Positions 8,200 to 15,406 of a DNA stretch of 17,522 bases are shown here, piece after piece; position 1 is the first letter of the stretch, and every line of letters begins with the position of its first letter. Below the pieces are notes generated by a model. It searched no databases, had not been told where the DNA came from, and was given only the letters and a program-made list of their open reading frames with translations. This DNA comes from Nitrospina sp. (lineage in GTDB: Bacteria; Nitrospinota; Nitrospinia; Nitrospinales; Nitrospinaceae), in the NCBI GenBank assembly GCA_004357365.1, contig SMVT01000053.1:1-17522 (forward strand). Direction: 5' to 3'. The position numbers and the translations under genes are program-made.

Positions 8200-8712
8200 T
8201 CAAGCCTCGGCGATTTTCTCTCGCGAAAAGGTGCCGGACTTGCCTCCGGCTTTATATAACAAACCAATCTGGTTGAAAAACATATTCTTGTCCACCGCCT
8301 TGCACATATCGTAAATGGTCAGCGCCGCGATGGACACCGCCGTGAGCGCTTCCATTTCGACGCCGGTTTTACCGGTGACTTTGACGGTCGTCTTGATTTT
8401 AACAGAGCACAACCCGTTTTTCGGATCGGGGTCGAGGTTTTCCTCGAAACTGATGTCCACCCCGGTGAGCGATAGCGGGTGGCACATCGGGATGACCTCG
8501 GAGGTCTTTTTGGCTCCCATGATGCCCGCCACCTGGGCCACGGCCAGCACGTCGCCCTTTTTGATCTGGCCTTCCTTGATCAGGCGCAGAGTCTCCGGCT
8601 GCATGTACACCGTGCCCTCGGCGGTGGCAATGCGCTCGGTGACGGACTTGTCCGAGACGTCAACCATTTTGGCGCGGCCTTCTTCATTGAAATGCGTCAA
8701 CGGGTTCGCCAT
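8200..8712 (-). CDS. moaC: Cyclic pyranopterin monophosphate synthase MoaC
   Basis: MoaC converts 3',8-cyclo-7,8-dihydro-GTP, the product of MoaA, into cyclic pyranopterin monophosphate, the first stable intermediate of molybdenum cofactor synthesis. The 170-residue protein has LTHFNEEGRAKMVDVSDK at the N-terminus, then KTSEVIPMCHPLSLTGVD with C77 and H78, GKTGVEMEALTAVS with E119 and E121, and YDMCKAVDK with D135 and K138. These match the conserved active-site positions of E. coli MoaC. The C-terminal GGKSGTF is also typical. The ATG at 8712 has only a weak upstream AAGATGG. No moaA, moaB, moeA or moeB is in the window. moaD follows two bases after the stop. Confidence 0.96.
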   Translation of the reverse strand: MANPLTHFNEEGRAKMVDVSDKSVTERIATAEGTVYMQPETLRLIKEGQIKKGDVLAVAQVAGIMGAKKTSEVIPMCHPLSLTGVDISFEENLDPDPKNGLCSVKIKTTVKVTGKTGVEMEALTAVSIAALTIYDMCKAVDKNMFFNQIGLLYKAGGKSGTFSREKIAEA

Positions 8713-8752
8713 GGCACCATCTTACAATAAAATGGGCGGGACGTTAAACGAT

Positions 8753-9124
8753 TCAGGCATTTTTTTCCGGGGGTTCGTACAGGCCGATGGAGTTGCCGTC
8801 CGGGTCTGCAAAGGTTGCGGTTTTACCGTAAGGAGATATATCTAAGCTATTGATAAATTTAACATTATTTTTTTGGAGATGGGCGATGGCCTGTTCGATA
8901 GGCCGTGCCTCCAGCCAGACCCTGGCGCCCGTTGGATGGAGTGTCTCCGGTTGGCGAGTCAGGGTATCTACTTTTCGCAGGGCTAGGCGTTGACCGCCCA
9001 CATCAAATTCGATCCACTCCTCGTTTTGCACCCGAAGGGTGAGTCCCAGGACATCCTTATAAAACTCGAGAGCCCGGTCGAGGTTTTCGGTTTCGTAGTG
9101 GACAAAGGCGATTTTATCGAACAT
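8753..9124 (-). CDS. VOC/glyoxalase-fold small protein, function unknown
   Basis: This is a 123-residue single-domain vicinal-oxygen-chelate protein. The two beta-alpha-beta-beta-beta modules are recognisable: FVHYETENLDRALEFYKDVLGL (7-28) and the closing ATFADPDGNSIGLYEP (103-118). H9 and E118 occupy the usual first and last metal-ligand positions. The two middle positions (near L47-L49 and V69-W70) do not carry His or Glu, so I cannot claim metal binding or glyoxalase I activity. Similar proteins include dioxygenase-like and antibiotic-binding proteins. It lies 40 bp upstream of moaC on the same strand and is probably the first gene of the unit, although nothing in its sequence links it to molybdopterin. 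The start codon has no clear Shine-Dalgarno sequence. Confidence 0.85.
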   Translation of the reverse strand: MFDKIAFVHYETENLDRALEFYKDVLGLTLRVQNEEWIEFDVGGQRLALRKVDTLTRQPETLHPTGARVWLEARPIEQAIAHLQKNNVKFINSLDISPYGKTATFADPDGNSIGLYEPPEKNA

Positions 9125-9174
9125 GGCGGTGAGTGATCCCGGGTTAAGTCTGATTTGGCCGGTAACGGGTATCG

Positions 9175-9180
9175 TATACT
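9175..9180 (+). promoter_or_regulatory. Possible -10 element (TATACT) for the lipase gene
   Basis: TATACT matches five of six bases of the sigma-70 -10 consensus and lies 31 bp before the lipase ATG, in the 87-bp divergent gap between the VOC gene and the lipase. The best spaced -35 candidate is only TGATTT (18-bp spacer), which is poor. The same site contains the palindrome GTATAC, so it could serve the opposite strand too. Treat as weak. Confidence 0.3.
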
Positions 9181-9211
9181 AATAATCCGTAGAATTCCAC
9201 GAGGTGGGCGA

Positions 9212-9884
9212 ATGGCGGATACCGGTTCAAAAAAAGATTGTGTCGTGGTGTTGCACGGGATTGCCCGTACCTGGCGATCCATGCGCCGACTGGCCAATTT
9301 TATTGAAAGATAAAGGGTACCCGATGCTCAATGTCGGTTATCCTTCGACCCGTCTTCCGCTGGAGGCATTGGTGGAGCATATTCACCAAAAGGTGGTTCC
9401 GTTCAATCAGGACCCGTCTCGCAACATCCATTTTGTGGGGTATTCCCTGGGCGGTCTGCTGGCGCGGGGGCTCATTCATAAGCACCGGCCCGCCAATCTG
9501 GGACGGGTGGTGCAACTTGCTTCACCCAATCAGGGAAGCGAGGTCACCGATTTCTGGAAAAATAATTTTCTGTATCGATGGATTTTCGGCCCGGCGGGAC
9601 AGGATCTGGGCACGCGGGACAAGGCATTTACGAGAATCCTCGGGCCCGTGGATTATGAATTGGGGGTGGTTGCCGGAAACCGTACCTGGGACCCGGTTTC
9701 CTCCGCGATGATTCCGGGACCGAATGACGGCAAAGTTTCCGTGGAGAATACCCGGGTGCCCGGCCTGACCGACCACATCATTATTCCCACCACCCATACA
9801 TTTATCATTTACAACAAGGAAGCCTGGATGCAAACCCTGCACTTTTTTGAATTCGGACAATTCAAACGAGCTTCCAACCCATGA
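9212..9884 (+). pseudogene. Small alpha/beta-hydrolase lipase, frameshifted near codon 32
   Basis: This is a lipase-like serine hydrolase of about 223 residues once the frame is repaired. The start ATG 9212 has GAGG at 9201-9204. Its frame encodes VVVLHGIARTWRSM (the HG oxyanion region) and LANFIER, then hits TAA at 9311-9313. The downstream frame, one base off, continues at once with KDKGYPMLNVGYPSTRL and runs to TGA 9882-9884. One extra base within about 9306-9311 explains this. In corrected numbering the nucleophile is S78 in GYSLGG, with D172 in GPNDGKV and H195 in THTF, so the triad is complete. A restart at ATG 9324 would keep the triad but lose the first strand and the oxyanion loop. 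No signal peptide is seen. The stop overlaps the start of the next gene as ATGA, so the two are co-translated. The substrate is unknown; similar proteins are annotated as triacylglycerol lipases. Confidence 0.82.
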
Positions 9885-10678
9885 GCCGGAAACAAAATAT
9901 CGCGCTTCTCATCGGAATCGTTGTTATCGCTGTTACGGTCGTCTTCTGGGTCCCACCCATCCCGCAGGACCCGGCGTATCATAATTTTGCGGACCGGCGG
10001 GTGATCGCGGGTATTCCCAATTTTTGGGATGTGATTTCCAATGGGGCATTTCTGGCGGTCGGGATGCTGGGTTTGTGGCGCTTGTTCCAGTTACGAGATG
10101 ACCCTGTTGGCCTGAGCGAAAAACAGGAAGCGCTTCCTCTAGCGGTGGCCTTCGCCGGAACCACTCTGATCGGTTTGGGATCGGCGTATTATCACTGGGC
10201 GCCTTCCAACGAGACCCTGGTGTGGGACCGTCTGCCGATGACCCTAGCATTCATGGGCATCTTTTCCACGATTCTGGTGGAACGCATCGGCGTCAGAGCT
10301 GGTGTGGTTTTATTGGTGCCGTTGCTGATCGCAGGGGTGGCCAGCGTGGTGTACTGGCAGGTGACGGAACAATCCGGTCACGGTGACCTGCGGCCTTATG
10401 CGTTGGTCCAGTTTCTGCCGCTGTTATTGATCCTGGTGATCCTCGGGTTGTTTCCTCCACGATATACCGGCGGCCGCTATATTGTGGAAATGATCGGCTG
10501 GTATGGTTTGGCCAAGGGGTTCGAGTTTTTGGATGCGGACATCTGGGAATGGACGGGAGGCTGGTTTGGAGGACACGCCCTGAAACATATCACCGCCGCC
10601 TGGGCGATTTATGCCCTGGTGCGTTATCTCCAACACCGCCAGCGGCTCTCTGAGGATTGTGGGGAGCCCGCGGCTTAA
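9881..10678 (+). CDS. Alkaline ceramidase/CREST-superfamily membrane hydrolase
   Basis: This is a 265-residue integral membrane protein with about seven hydrophobic segments (for example 7-24, 50-68, 86-103, 119-134, 139-158, 174-191 and 237-249). The conserved CREST pattern is complete: YHNFADRR (33-40), PNFWDVISN (46-54), S101 and H105 in GSAYYHW, D116 in WDRLPM, and H232 and H236 in GGHALKH. The spacings S-4-H, H-11-D and H-4-H equal those of the zinc site in human alkaline ceramidase 3 (S77, H81, D92, H217, H221). A zinc-dependent amide or ester hydrolase acting on a membrane lipid is therefore likely. Bacterial substrates of this family are poorly known, and ceramide is not proven. The ATG overlaps the lipase stop (ATGA) with no strong ribosome binding site of its own, consistent with translational coupling. 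Its TAA overlaps the stop of the convergent aas fusion. Confidence 0.85.
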   Translation: MSRKQNIALLIGIVVIAVTVVFWVPPIPQDPAYHNFADRRVIAGIPNFWDVISNGAFLAVGMLGLWRLFQLRDDPVGLSEKQEALPLAVAFAGTTLIGLGSAYYHWAPSNETLVWDRLPMTLAFMGIFSTILVERIGVRAGVVLLVPLLIAGVASVVYWQVTEQSGHGDLRPYALVQFLPLLLILVILGLFPPRYTGGRYIVEMIGWYGLAKGFEFLDADIWEWTGGWFGGHALKHITAAWAIYALVRYLQHRQRLSEDCGEPAA

Positions 10679-13600
10679 CCGCTGTTACGGTCTACCAATT
10701 CCTGGGTTTGGATGTAATCGATTTTGCCGGTGCCCAGCAAGGGAACCTGGTCCACGTGAATAATCGTTTTGGGCAGGCCCAGTTCGGAGAGCCCCTGGTT
10801 GCGAACATATTCGATGATTTCCTGTCTCTGCGCCTCTCTATTTTCGGTCACCAGGATCAACTGCTCGCCTTTTTTATCGTCGGGAACGGCCACGATCGCA
10901 TTCAGATGGTTGGGCCATAATTTTGAAATAAAGTCTTCCATGGCGGTCAGAGAAATCATCTCCCCGGCCACTTTGGCAAACCGTTTGGCCCGGCCTTTGA
11001 TGACGATGAATCCTTCATCGTCGATCTCGACGATATCGCCGGTGTCATACCAGCCATCCTCGGGCGGGACCAGTTTGCCCGGATTGGAGGCTAGCAGATA
11101 ACCGAGCATGACATTGGGACCGGCCACGCTCAGGCGCCCCCCTTCTTTTATCCCCGGAACCGGTTTCAGTTTGAATTGGATACCCGGCAACAGACGTCCC
11201 ACCGTTCCGGGTTTGTTCTGCATCGGGGTGTTGAGGGACAGGATCGGCGCGGTTTCGGTAGTTCCATAGCCTTCCAGAATGCGGACCCCGAATTTTTCCG
11301 CCCACAAACGGCGGGTATCTTCCTTGAGTTTTTCAGCGCCGGCGAATACATAGCGCAGGCTGTAGAAATCGTAGGGATGTCCATATTGCGCATAGCCGGA
11401 AAGAAAGGTGTCGGTTCCGAACATGATGGTCGCGTTGGAAACGTACGAGAGTTCCGGAATGATCCGGTAATGCAGGGGAGAAGGGTAGAAGAACACTTTG
11501 GCCCCGCAAAGGATGGGCAAAAGGGTACCGCCGGTCAATCCGAACGAATGAAAAATCGGGAGCGCATTGAACACGATATCGTTTGGCCCGAAGTCGATGC
11601 GCGCCCCCGCCTGGTAGCGGTTGGCCAGAATGTTGGCGTGGCTCAGGACCACACCCTTGGGCGTTCCTTCCGACCCGGAGGTGAACAGGACCACAACCGG
11701 GCTGTCGGGTTTCTTGTTGGGGCAGACCCGGGAATAATAGGCCTGCGGGAAGAACCCGCCAAAAAAGCCTGTAACTTTGTCGGCCAAGGTTATTTTTTTG
11801 GCGAACTCCTCCAGGTAAATGACCCGTACACCCGTTTCCTGGATAGCCTGCACGGTTTCTTCGAGGTTGGCGTTATCCACAAACCGCCGCGAGGTGAATA
11901 TGGTTTTAATCTGCGCGGTCTCACACTCAGAAATGATATTGCGCTTTCCGATCGAAAAGTTCAGCATGGTGGGAACTCTTCCGTAGGCCTGCAGGGCGAA
12001 AAACACGATGACGGTGCTGACCATGTTGGGAAGCAGAACTCCGACGAATTCCCCGGGTTGAGTGATATGGGAAACCGATTTTCCCAGGATGAAACATTTG
12101 GTGAGGAGGCGGTCGTAGGTGACTGGGTCCCGTTGCACGTCTTCTGCGATGACGTGGCTGGCGCCATGGGCGGCTTTGGCGTCCAGTAAGGACTGGAACA
12201 GGGTCGTGCGGTAATTGCTGGCCTGGAACATCATCAGGGTCATCATGTCATACAGCTGTGTGCCGGCGATCTTCCTTCGGGCGGCGCCTTTGATATTATC
12301 GGGGATGTCGATCTTCTGGGGTTCCAGGATGGTGAGGGTGATCTGGGGAAACCAGCGCGTACGGACTTTTCCCTTCAGCCGGGAGAAGGGCGTGTATTGG
12401 GCGCCCTCAATCCGCACCGGAAGAATGTGGGCATTCGATTTGTCGGCGACCATTCCCGACCCTTCGTACACTTTCATCAGAGCGCCGGTGACGGTGATCC
12501 GCCCCTCGGGGAATATCACCACATGGGTTTTATCCTGAATGGTTCCGATGAGCGATTTGGTGGCCATGGGATTGGTGGGGTCGAGGGGAAACGTTTTCAT
12601 TAAATTGACGAACGGTTTGACCAGCCAGTGTTTGGCCACCTGGGTGTTGATGGCGAACGTCAGTTTGGAGGGAAAGTACGTGGCGATCAGGGCGGCGTCC
12701 AGAAACGATAAATGGTTGGCGACGATGATGACCTTTTCCTTCTGAATGGCCCGGTAGTTTTCCATGCCCCGGATCTCGACCTTGTATAAAAAGTTGAAGA
12801 CCCAGTAAAGAACAGATTTGAGCAGAGGCGCCGGAAGCAGCTGGCAGGCATAAACCGCGACGGCGGTGTTTATAAACGCCAGGGTCAGGAAAACCTGGGT
12901 GACGTCGAACCCCAGAGTCAGCATGAGGACCGTGCCGACGGCGGACATCACCATGAACAGCGCGTTCAAGACATTATTGCTGGCGATAGTCCGGGACCGG
13001 TAGGTGGGTTCGCTTCGGGCCTGGATGATGGCGTACAAAGGAACAATGTAAATGCCGCTACAGACACTGATCATGAGCATGTCGCCCAGGATACGCCAGC
13101 TGGATAAATGCGAGAGAAACTCGCCCGCGCCGATCAGTTCCCCACCGACGTTGATGAAACTCTGTTGGCTGGCGAAATAGAGGTCGACCGTGAACAGGGA
13201 TACCCCGATGATCCCCAGAGGAACAAAGGTCGCTTCCACTTCGCCCTTGAGCATCTGGTTGCACAACAGAGAGCCGATGCCGACGCCCACCGTGAACATC
13301 GCCAAAAACAGGGTGACCAATTGTTCGTTGCCGCCGATGATGTCTTTGGCATAGGTGGGAAATTGCGAGAGGAATGTGGCGCCCACCAGCCAGAACCAGG
13401 AAATGCCGAGAATCGACAGAAAAATTTCAGGGGTCCGGCGGCAATGGGACACGATCGCCCAGGTCTCCCGGATGAAATTGTAATTCACCTTGAGTCCCGG
13501 CAAGGCGGGCTTTCCCTCGGGGATATAAAAACTGCTCACCCATCCCAGAAAGGCCACCAGGATAACCATGGTGGAGATCAGTAGAAGGCCGTTCTCGGTA

Positions 13601-14109
13601 AGAACCAGCAGGCCCCCCAAAATGGTCCCGATCAGGATGGAGACGAAGGTGCCCGCTTCTATCAGTCCGTTGCCACCGATCAGTTCGTCCTGTTCGATTT
13701 TTCCCGGAAGGATGCCGTATTTGATCGGGCCGAAGAACGTGGATTGGGTGCCCATCAGAAACAGGACGGTCATCAGGAATGCGACGCTTTCCATCATAAA
13801 ACCGATGGTGGCCCCGATCATGAGGAGGATTTCCACCAGTTTGATGATCCGAATCAGAAATACCTTTTCATATTTGTCCGCCAGCTGACCCGCGGTGGCT
13901 GAAAACAGAAAGAAGGGCAGGATGAATATCCCCGCGGCCAGGGTGATCATAATTTGCGCATTGAGGCCGGCTTTCTCCGCGGTGACGTAGGTGATCAGGA
14001 TCACCAGGGCGTTTTTGTACACATTGTCGTTGAACGCGCCCAGAAACTGCGTGATGAACAGGGGAAGAAAACGGCGGGTTTTGAGGAGGTCAAACTGGTT
14101 GTGAATCAT
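10675..14109 (-). CDS. aas: LplT-PlsC-acyl-ACP synthetase fusion (Aas-type phospholipid repair enzyme)
   Basis: This 1144-residue inner-membrane protein has three domains. Residues 1-430 are a major-facilitator transporter like LplT, the lysophospholipid flippase (FITQFLGAFNDNVYKNAL at 18-35, then repeated hydrophobic segments). Residues 440-640 are a PlsC acyltransferase with NHLSFLD (465-471, the HX4D motif) and FPEGRI (533-538). Residues 650-1144 are an AMP-forming acyl-ACP/acyl-CoA synthetase with FTSGSEGTPKG (809-819), EGYGTTETAP (946-955), YDTGD (1021-1025) and GTGKIDY, including the catalytic lysine K1129. Together they would import lysophospholipid, activate a free fatty acid and re-esterify it. 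In E. coli LplT and Aas are separate. I chose ATG 14109, where homology begins, over a TTG at 14169; its ribosome binding site is weak. A TAAAAT on the minus strand (14194-14189) could be a -10. It is convergent with the ceramidase-like gene, sharing TTAA. Confidence 0.93.
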   Translation of the reverse strand: MIHNQFDLLKTRRFLPLFITQFLGAFNDNVYKNALVILITYVTAEKAGLNAQIMITLAAGIFILPFFLFSATAGQLADKYEKVFLIRIIKLVEILLMIGATIGFMMESVAFLMTVLFLMGTQSTFFGPIKYGILPGKIEQDELIGGNGLIEAGTFVSILIGTILGGLLVLTENGLLLISTMVILVAFLGWVSSFYIPEGKPALPGLKVNYNFIRETWAIVSHCRRTPEIFLSILGISWFWLVGATFLSQFPTYAKDIIGGNEQLVTLFLAMFTVGVGIGSLLCNQMLKGEVEATFVPLGIIGVSLFTVDLYFASQQSFINVGGELIGAGEFLSHLSSWRILGDMLMISVCSGIYIVPLYAIIQARSEPTYRSRTIASNNVLNALFMVMSAVGTVLMLTLGFDVTQVFLTLAFINTAVAVYACQLLPAPLLKSVLYWVFNFLYKVEIRGMENYRAIQKEKVIIVANHLSFLDAALIATYFPSKLTFAINTQVAKHWLVKPFVNLMKTFPLDPTNPMATKSLIGTIQDKTHVVIFPEGRITVTGALMKVYEGSGMVADKSNAHILPVRIEGAQYTPFSRLKGKVRTRWFPQITLTILEPQKIDIPDNIKGAARRKIAGTQLYDMMTLMMFQASNYRTTLFQSLLDAKAAHGASHVIAEDVQRDPVTYDRLLTKCFILGKSVSHITQPGEFVGVLLPNMVSTVIVFFALQAYGRVPTMLNFSIGKRNIISECETAQIKTIFTSRRFVDNANLEETVQAIQETGVRVIYLEEFAKKITLADKVTGFFGGFFPQAYYSRVCPNKKPDSPVVVLFTSGSEGTPKGVVLSHANILANRYQAGARIDFGPNDIVFNALPIFHSFGLTGGTLLPILCGAKVFFYPSPLHYRIIPELSYVSNATIMFGTDTFLSGYAQYGHPYDFYSLRYVFAGAEKLKEDTRRLWAEKFGVRILEGYGTTETAPILSLNTPMQNKPGTVGRLLPGIQFKLKPVPGIKEGGRLSVAGPNVMLGYLLASNPGKLVPPEDGWYDTGDIVEIDDEGFIVIKGRAKRFAKVAGEMISLTAMEDFISKLWPNHLNAIVAVPDDKKGEQLILVTENREAQRQEIIEYVRNQGLSELGLPKTIIHVDQVPLLGTGKIDYIQTQELVDRNSG

Positions 14110-14267
14110 GAAGGACTCTGGGAATGAATGGAAGTTCGGAATGAAAGCCGTATTCCGCTGACAAATCAATCACCCTAATCTGACTGATATTTTAGCATTA
14201 TTCGGTTTCACTTTTGGCATGCGTTTGGTGAGACGGATTTTCCCCGCCGCAGGGCTGTTTCCCCGGT

Positions 14268-14297
14268 TTGACTTACGGCGCCCGCCATGATTATAGT
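14268..14297 (+). promoter_or_regulatory. Probable sigma-70 promoter for the EamA gene
   Basis: TTGACT (14268-14273) and TATAGT (14292-14297) are separated by 18 bp, each matching five of six consensus bases. Transcription would begin near 14304 and give a leader of about 84 nt ending in the hairpin at the start codon. It lies in the 278-bp divergent gap between aas and the EamA gene; I see no other clear element in that gap. Confidence 0.5.
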
Positions 14298-14373
14298 CTT
14301 CACGGGCCGGCTGGTCCCCGCCCTTCGCCTGCAACGCATTTCAGGAATTTTCTGTAACGCATTCTTTGAGATT

Positions 14374-14387
14374 CGGGAGTTGTCCCG
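14374..14387 (+). promoter_or_regulatory. Hairpin enclosing the Shine-Dalgarno sequence, abutting the EamA start
   Basis: CGGGA (14374-14378) and TCCCG (14383-14387) form a perfect five-base-pair, GC-rich stem around the loop GTTG. The Shine-Dalgarno GGGAG (14375-14379) is mostly inside the stem, and the TTG start codon begins at the next base. In RNA this would hide the ribosome binding site. The pairing is seen directly; a regulatory role is inferred. Confidence 0.5.
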
Positions 14388-15284
14388 TTGTCCATCCTCA
14401 GTATCGGCCTCATTCTTTTGTCTTCCCTGTTTCACGCTGTGTGGAATGTGTTGACCCAGACCAGCCGCAACTCCAGCCTGCTGTCGGGGTTGAAGGGGGT
14501 ATGGATCATGGTTCTGGGACTCGGCTTATACCTATGGAAGGGAAACCAATTTTTCCCGCCCCAGATCGGCCTGTGGATTGTTTTGTCCGGTTTCCTGCAT
14601 GGGCTGTATATTCTGAGTCTGTCCAGGGCCTACAGCGTTCAGGATATCTCTTATGTGTACCCGATTGCGCGGTCGGCCCCGGCCTTCGTTCCCGCGTTTT
14701 CCTGGTTTTTGCTGGGAGAGCGATTGGGACCGGCGTCCTTTCTGGCCATCGCCCTGATCCTGCTGGCGATGTACATGCTCCATTTTGACGGACAGCTGAT
14801 CCGGGGTTTTAAAAACCTGTGGGACGCCATCCAGCACAAGGATTTGCGTTGGGCCTTCATCACGCTCGCGCTGGTGGTGGCGTACAGTCTGGTGGACAAA
14901 CGCGGGATGGAGCTGTTCGTCCTGTACCGTCCCGATGAAAAGTTTGCCAACGGACTCACTTTTTTCTTCGCCGAAGCCATGATCGGATTTTCCCTGTGCA
15001 ACCTGTATCTGTTCTGGCAATACCCCCGGCGGGAAATTGTGAGTGTCTGGCGGGCCGAATGGCTGAGGGGACTGGTGGCCGGAGCGGCCACGGTCGGGTC
15101 GTACGGCCTCATTTGCGTGGTCCTGCAATCCGAACCGGTGAGCCAAGTGGTGGCGGTGCGCCAGACCAGCGTGCTGATAGTGGTCGTCTGGGGATGCTGG
15201 AAGCTGGGTGAACCGTTTGGAAAACAGAGGATTCTCGCCGCCGGCCTGACCGCCCTGGGCGTCAGTTTGATGGCGTGGGGTTGA
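14388..15284 (+). CDS. EamA-family (drug/metabolite transporter superfamily) permease
   Basis: This is a 298-residue membrane protein with about ten transmembrane segments in two EamA-like halves. The first half starts LSILSIGLILLSSLFHAVWNVL, a typical first helix with the HAVWN pattern, and has SRAYSVQDISYVYPIARSAPAF and the helix-ending LLGERLG. The second half repeats this as VVLQSEPVSQVVAVRQTSV followed by KLGEPFGKQRILAAGLTALGV. The substrate cannot be told from sequence; relatives export metabolites, amino acids or drugs. The start is TTG 14388: the frame has a TGA at 14367-14369, there is no ATG near the first helix, and GGGAG lies 8 nt upstream. The start region is folded into a hairpin. 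It is divergent from aas and followed 122 bp later by the M16 protease gene, which appears to have its own promoter. Confidence 0.88.
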   Translation: MSILSIGLILLSSLFHAVWNVLTQTSRNSSLLSGLKGVWIMVLGLGLYLWKGNQFFPPQIGLWIVLSGFLHGLYILSLSRAYSVQDISYVYPIARSAPAFVPAFSWFLLGERLGPASFLAIALILLAMYMLHFDGQLIRGFKNLWDAIQHKDLRWAFITLALVVAYSLVDKRGMELFVLYRPDEKFANGLTFFFAEAMIGFSLCNLYLFWQYPRREIVSVWRAEWLRGLVAGAATVGSYGLICVVLQSEPVSQVVAVRQTSVLIVVVWGCWKLGEPFGKQRILAAGLTALGVSLMAWG

Positions 15285-15309
15285 TCTTCCCTGATTAAAA
15301 AGATTTAAT

Positions 15310-15336
15310 GTCCATATCCGGGATGGACTATATAAT
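15310..15336 (+). promoter_or_regulatory. Probable promoter with a dyad (possible operator) upstream of the M16 gene
   Basis: A perfect TATAAT at 15331-15336 lies 70 bp before the M16 start codon. The -35 region is poor (around TGTCCA, 15309-15314). Overlapping it is the inverted repeat GTCCAT (15310-15315) and ATGGAC (15323-15328) with a 7-bp centre. A weak -35 covered by a dyad is a common layout for an activator or repressor site. No T-run follows the dyad, so a terminator for the EamA gene is less likely. Confidence 0.45.
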
Positions 15337-15406
15337 AAAAGCGAGGTCCCGGTAAAGGATTTCCCTTTTCAAAAAGTAATTCCATTCCCGATTGTCGAGG
15401 TGTTGT

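Noticed and set aside
11176..12189. 337-codon open frame on the plus strand
   Set aside because: It is antisense to the acyl-ACP synthetase domain of the aas fusion, whose motifs are intact; no start-site signal or family resemblance.
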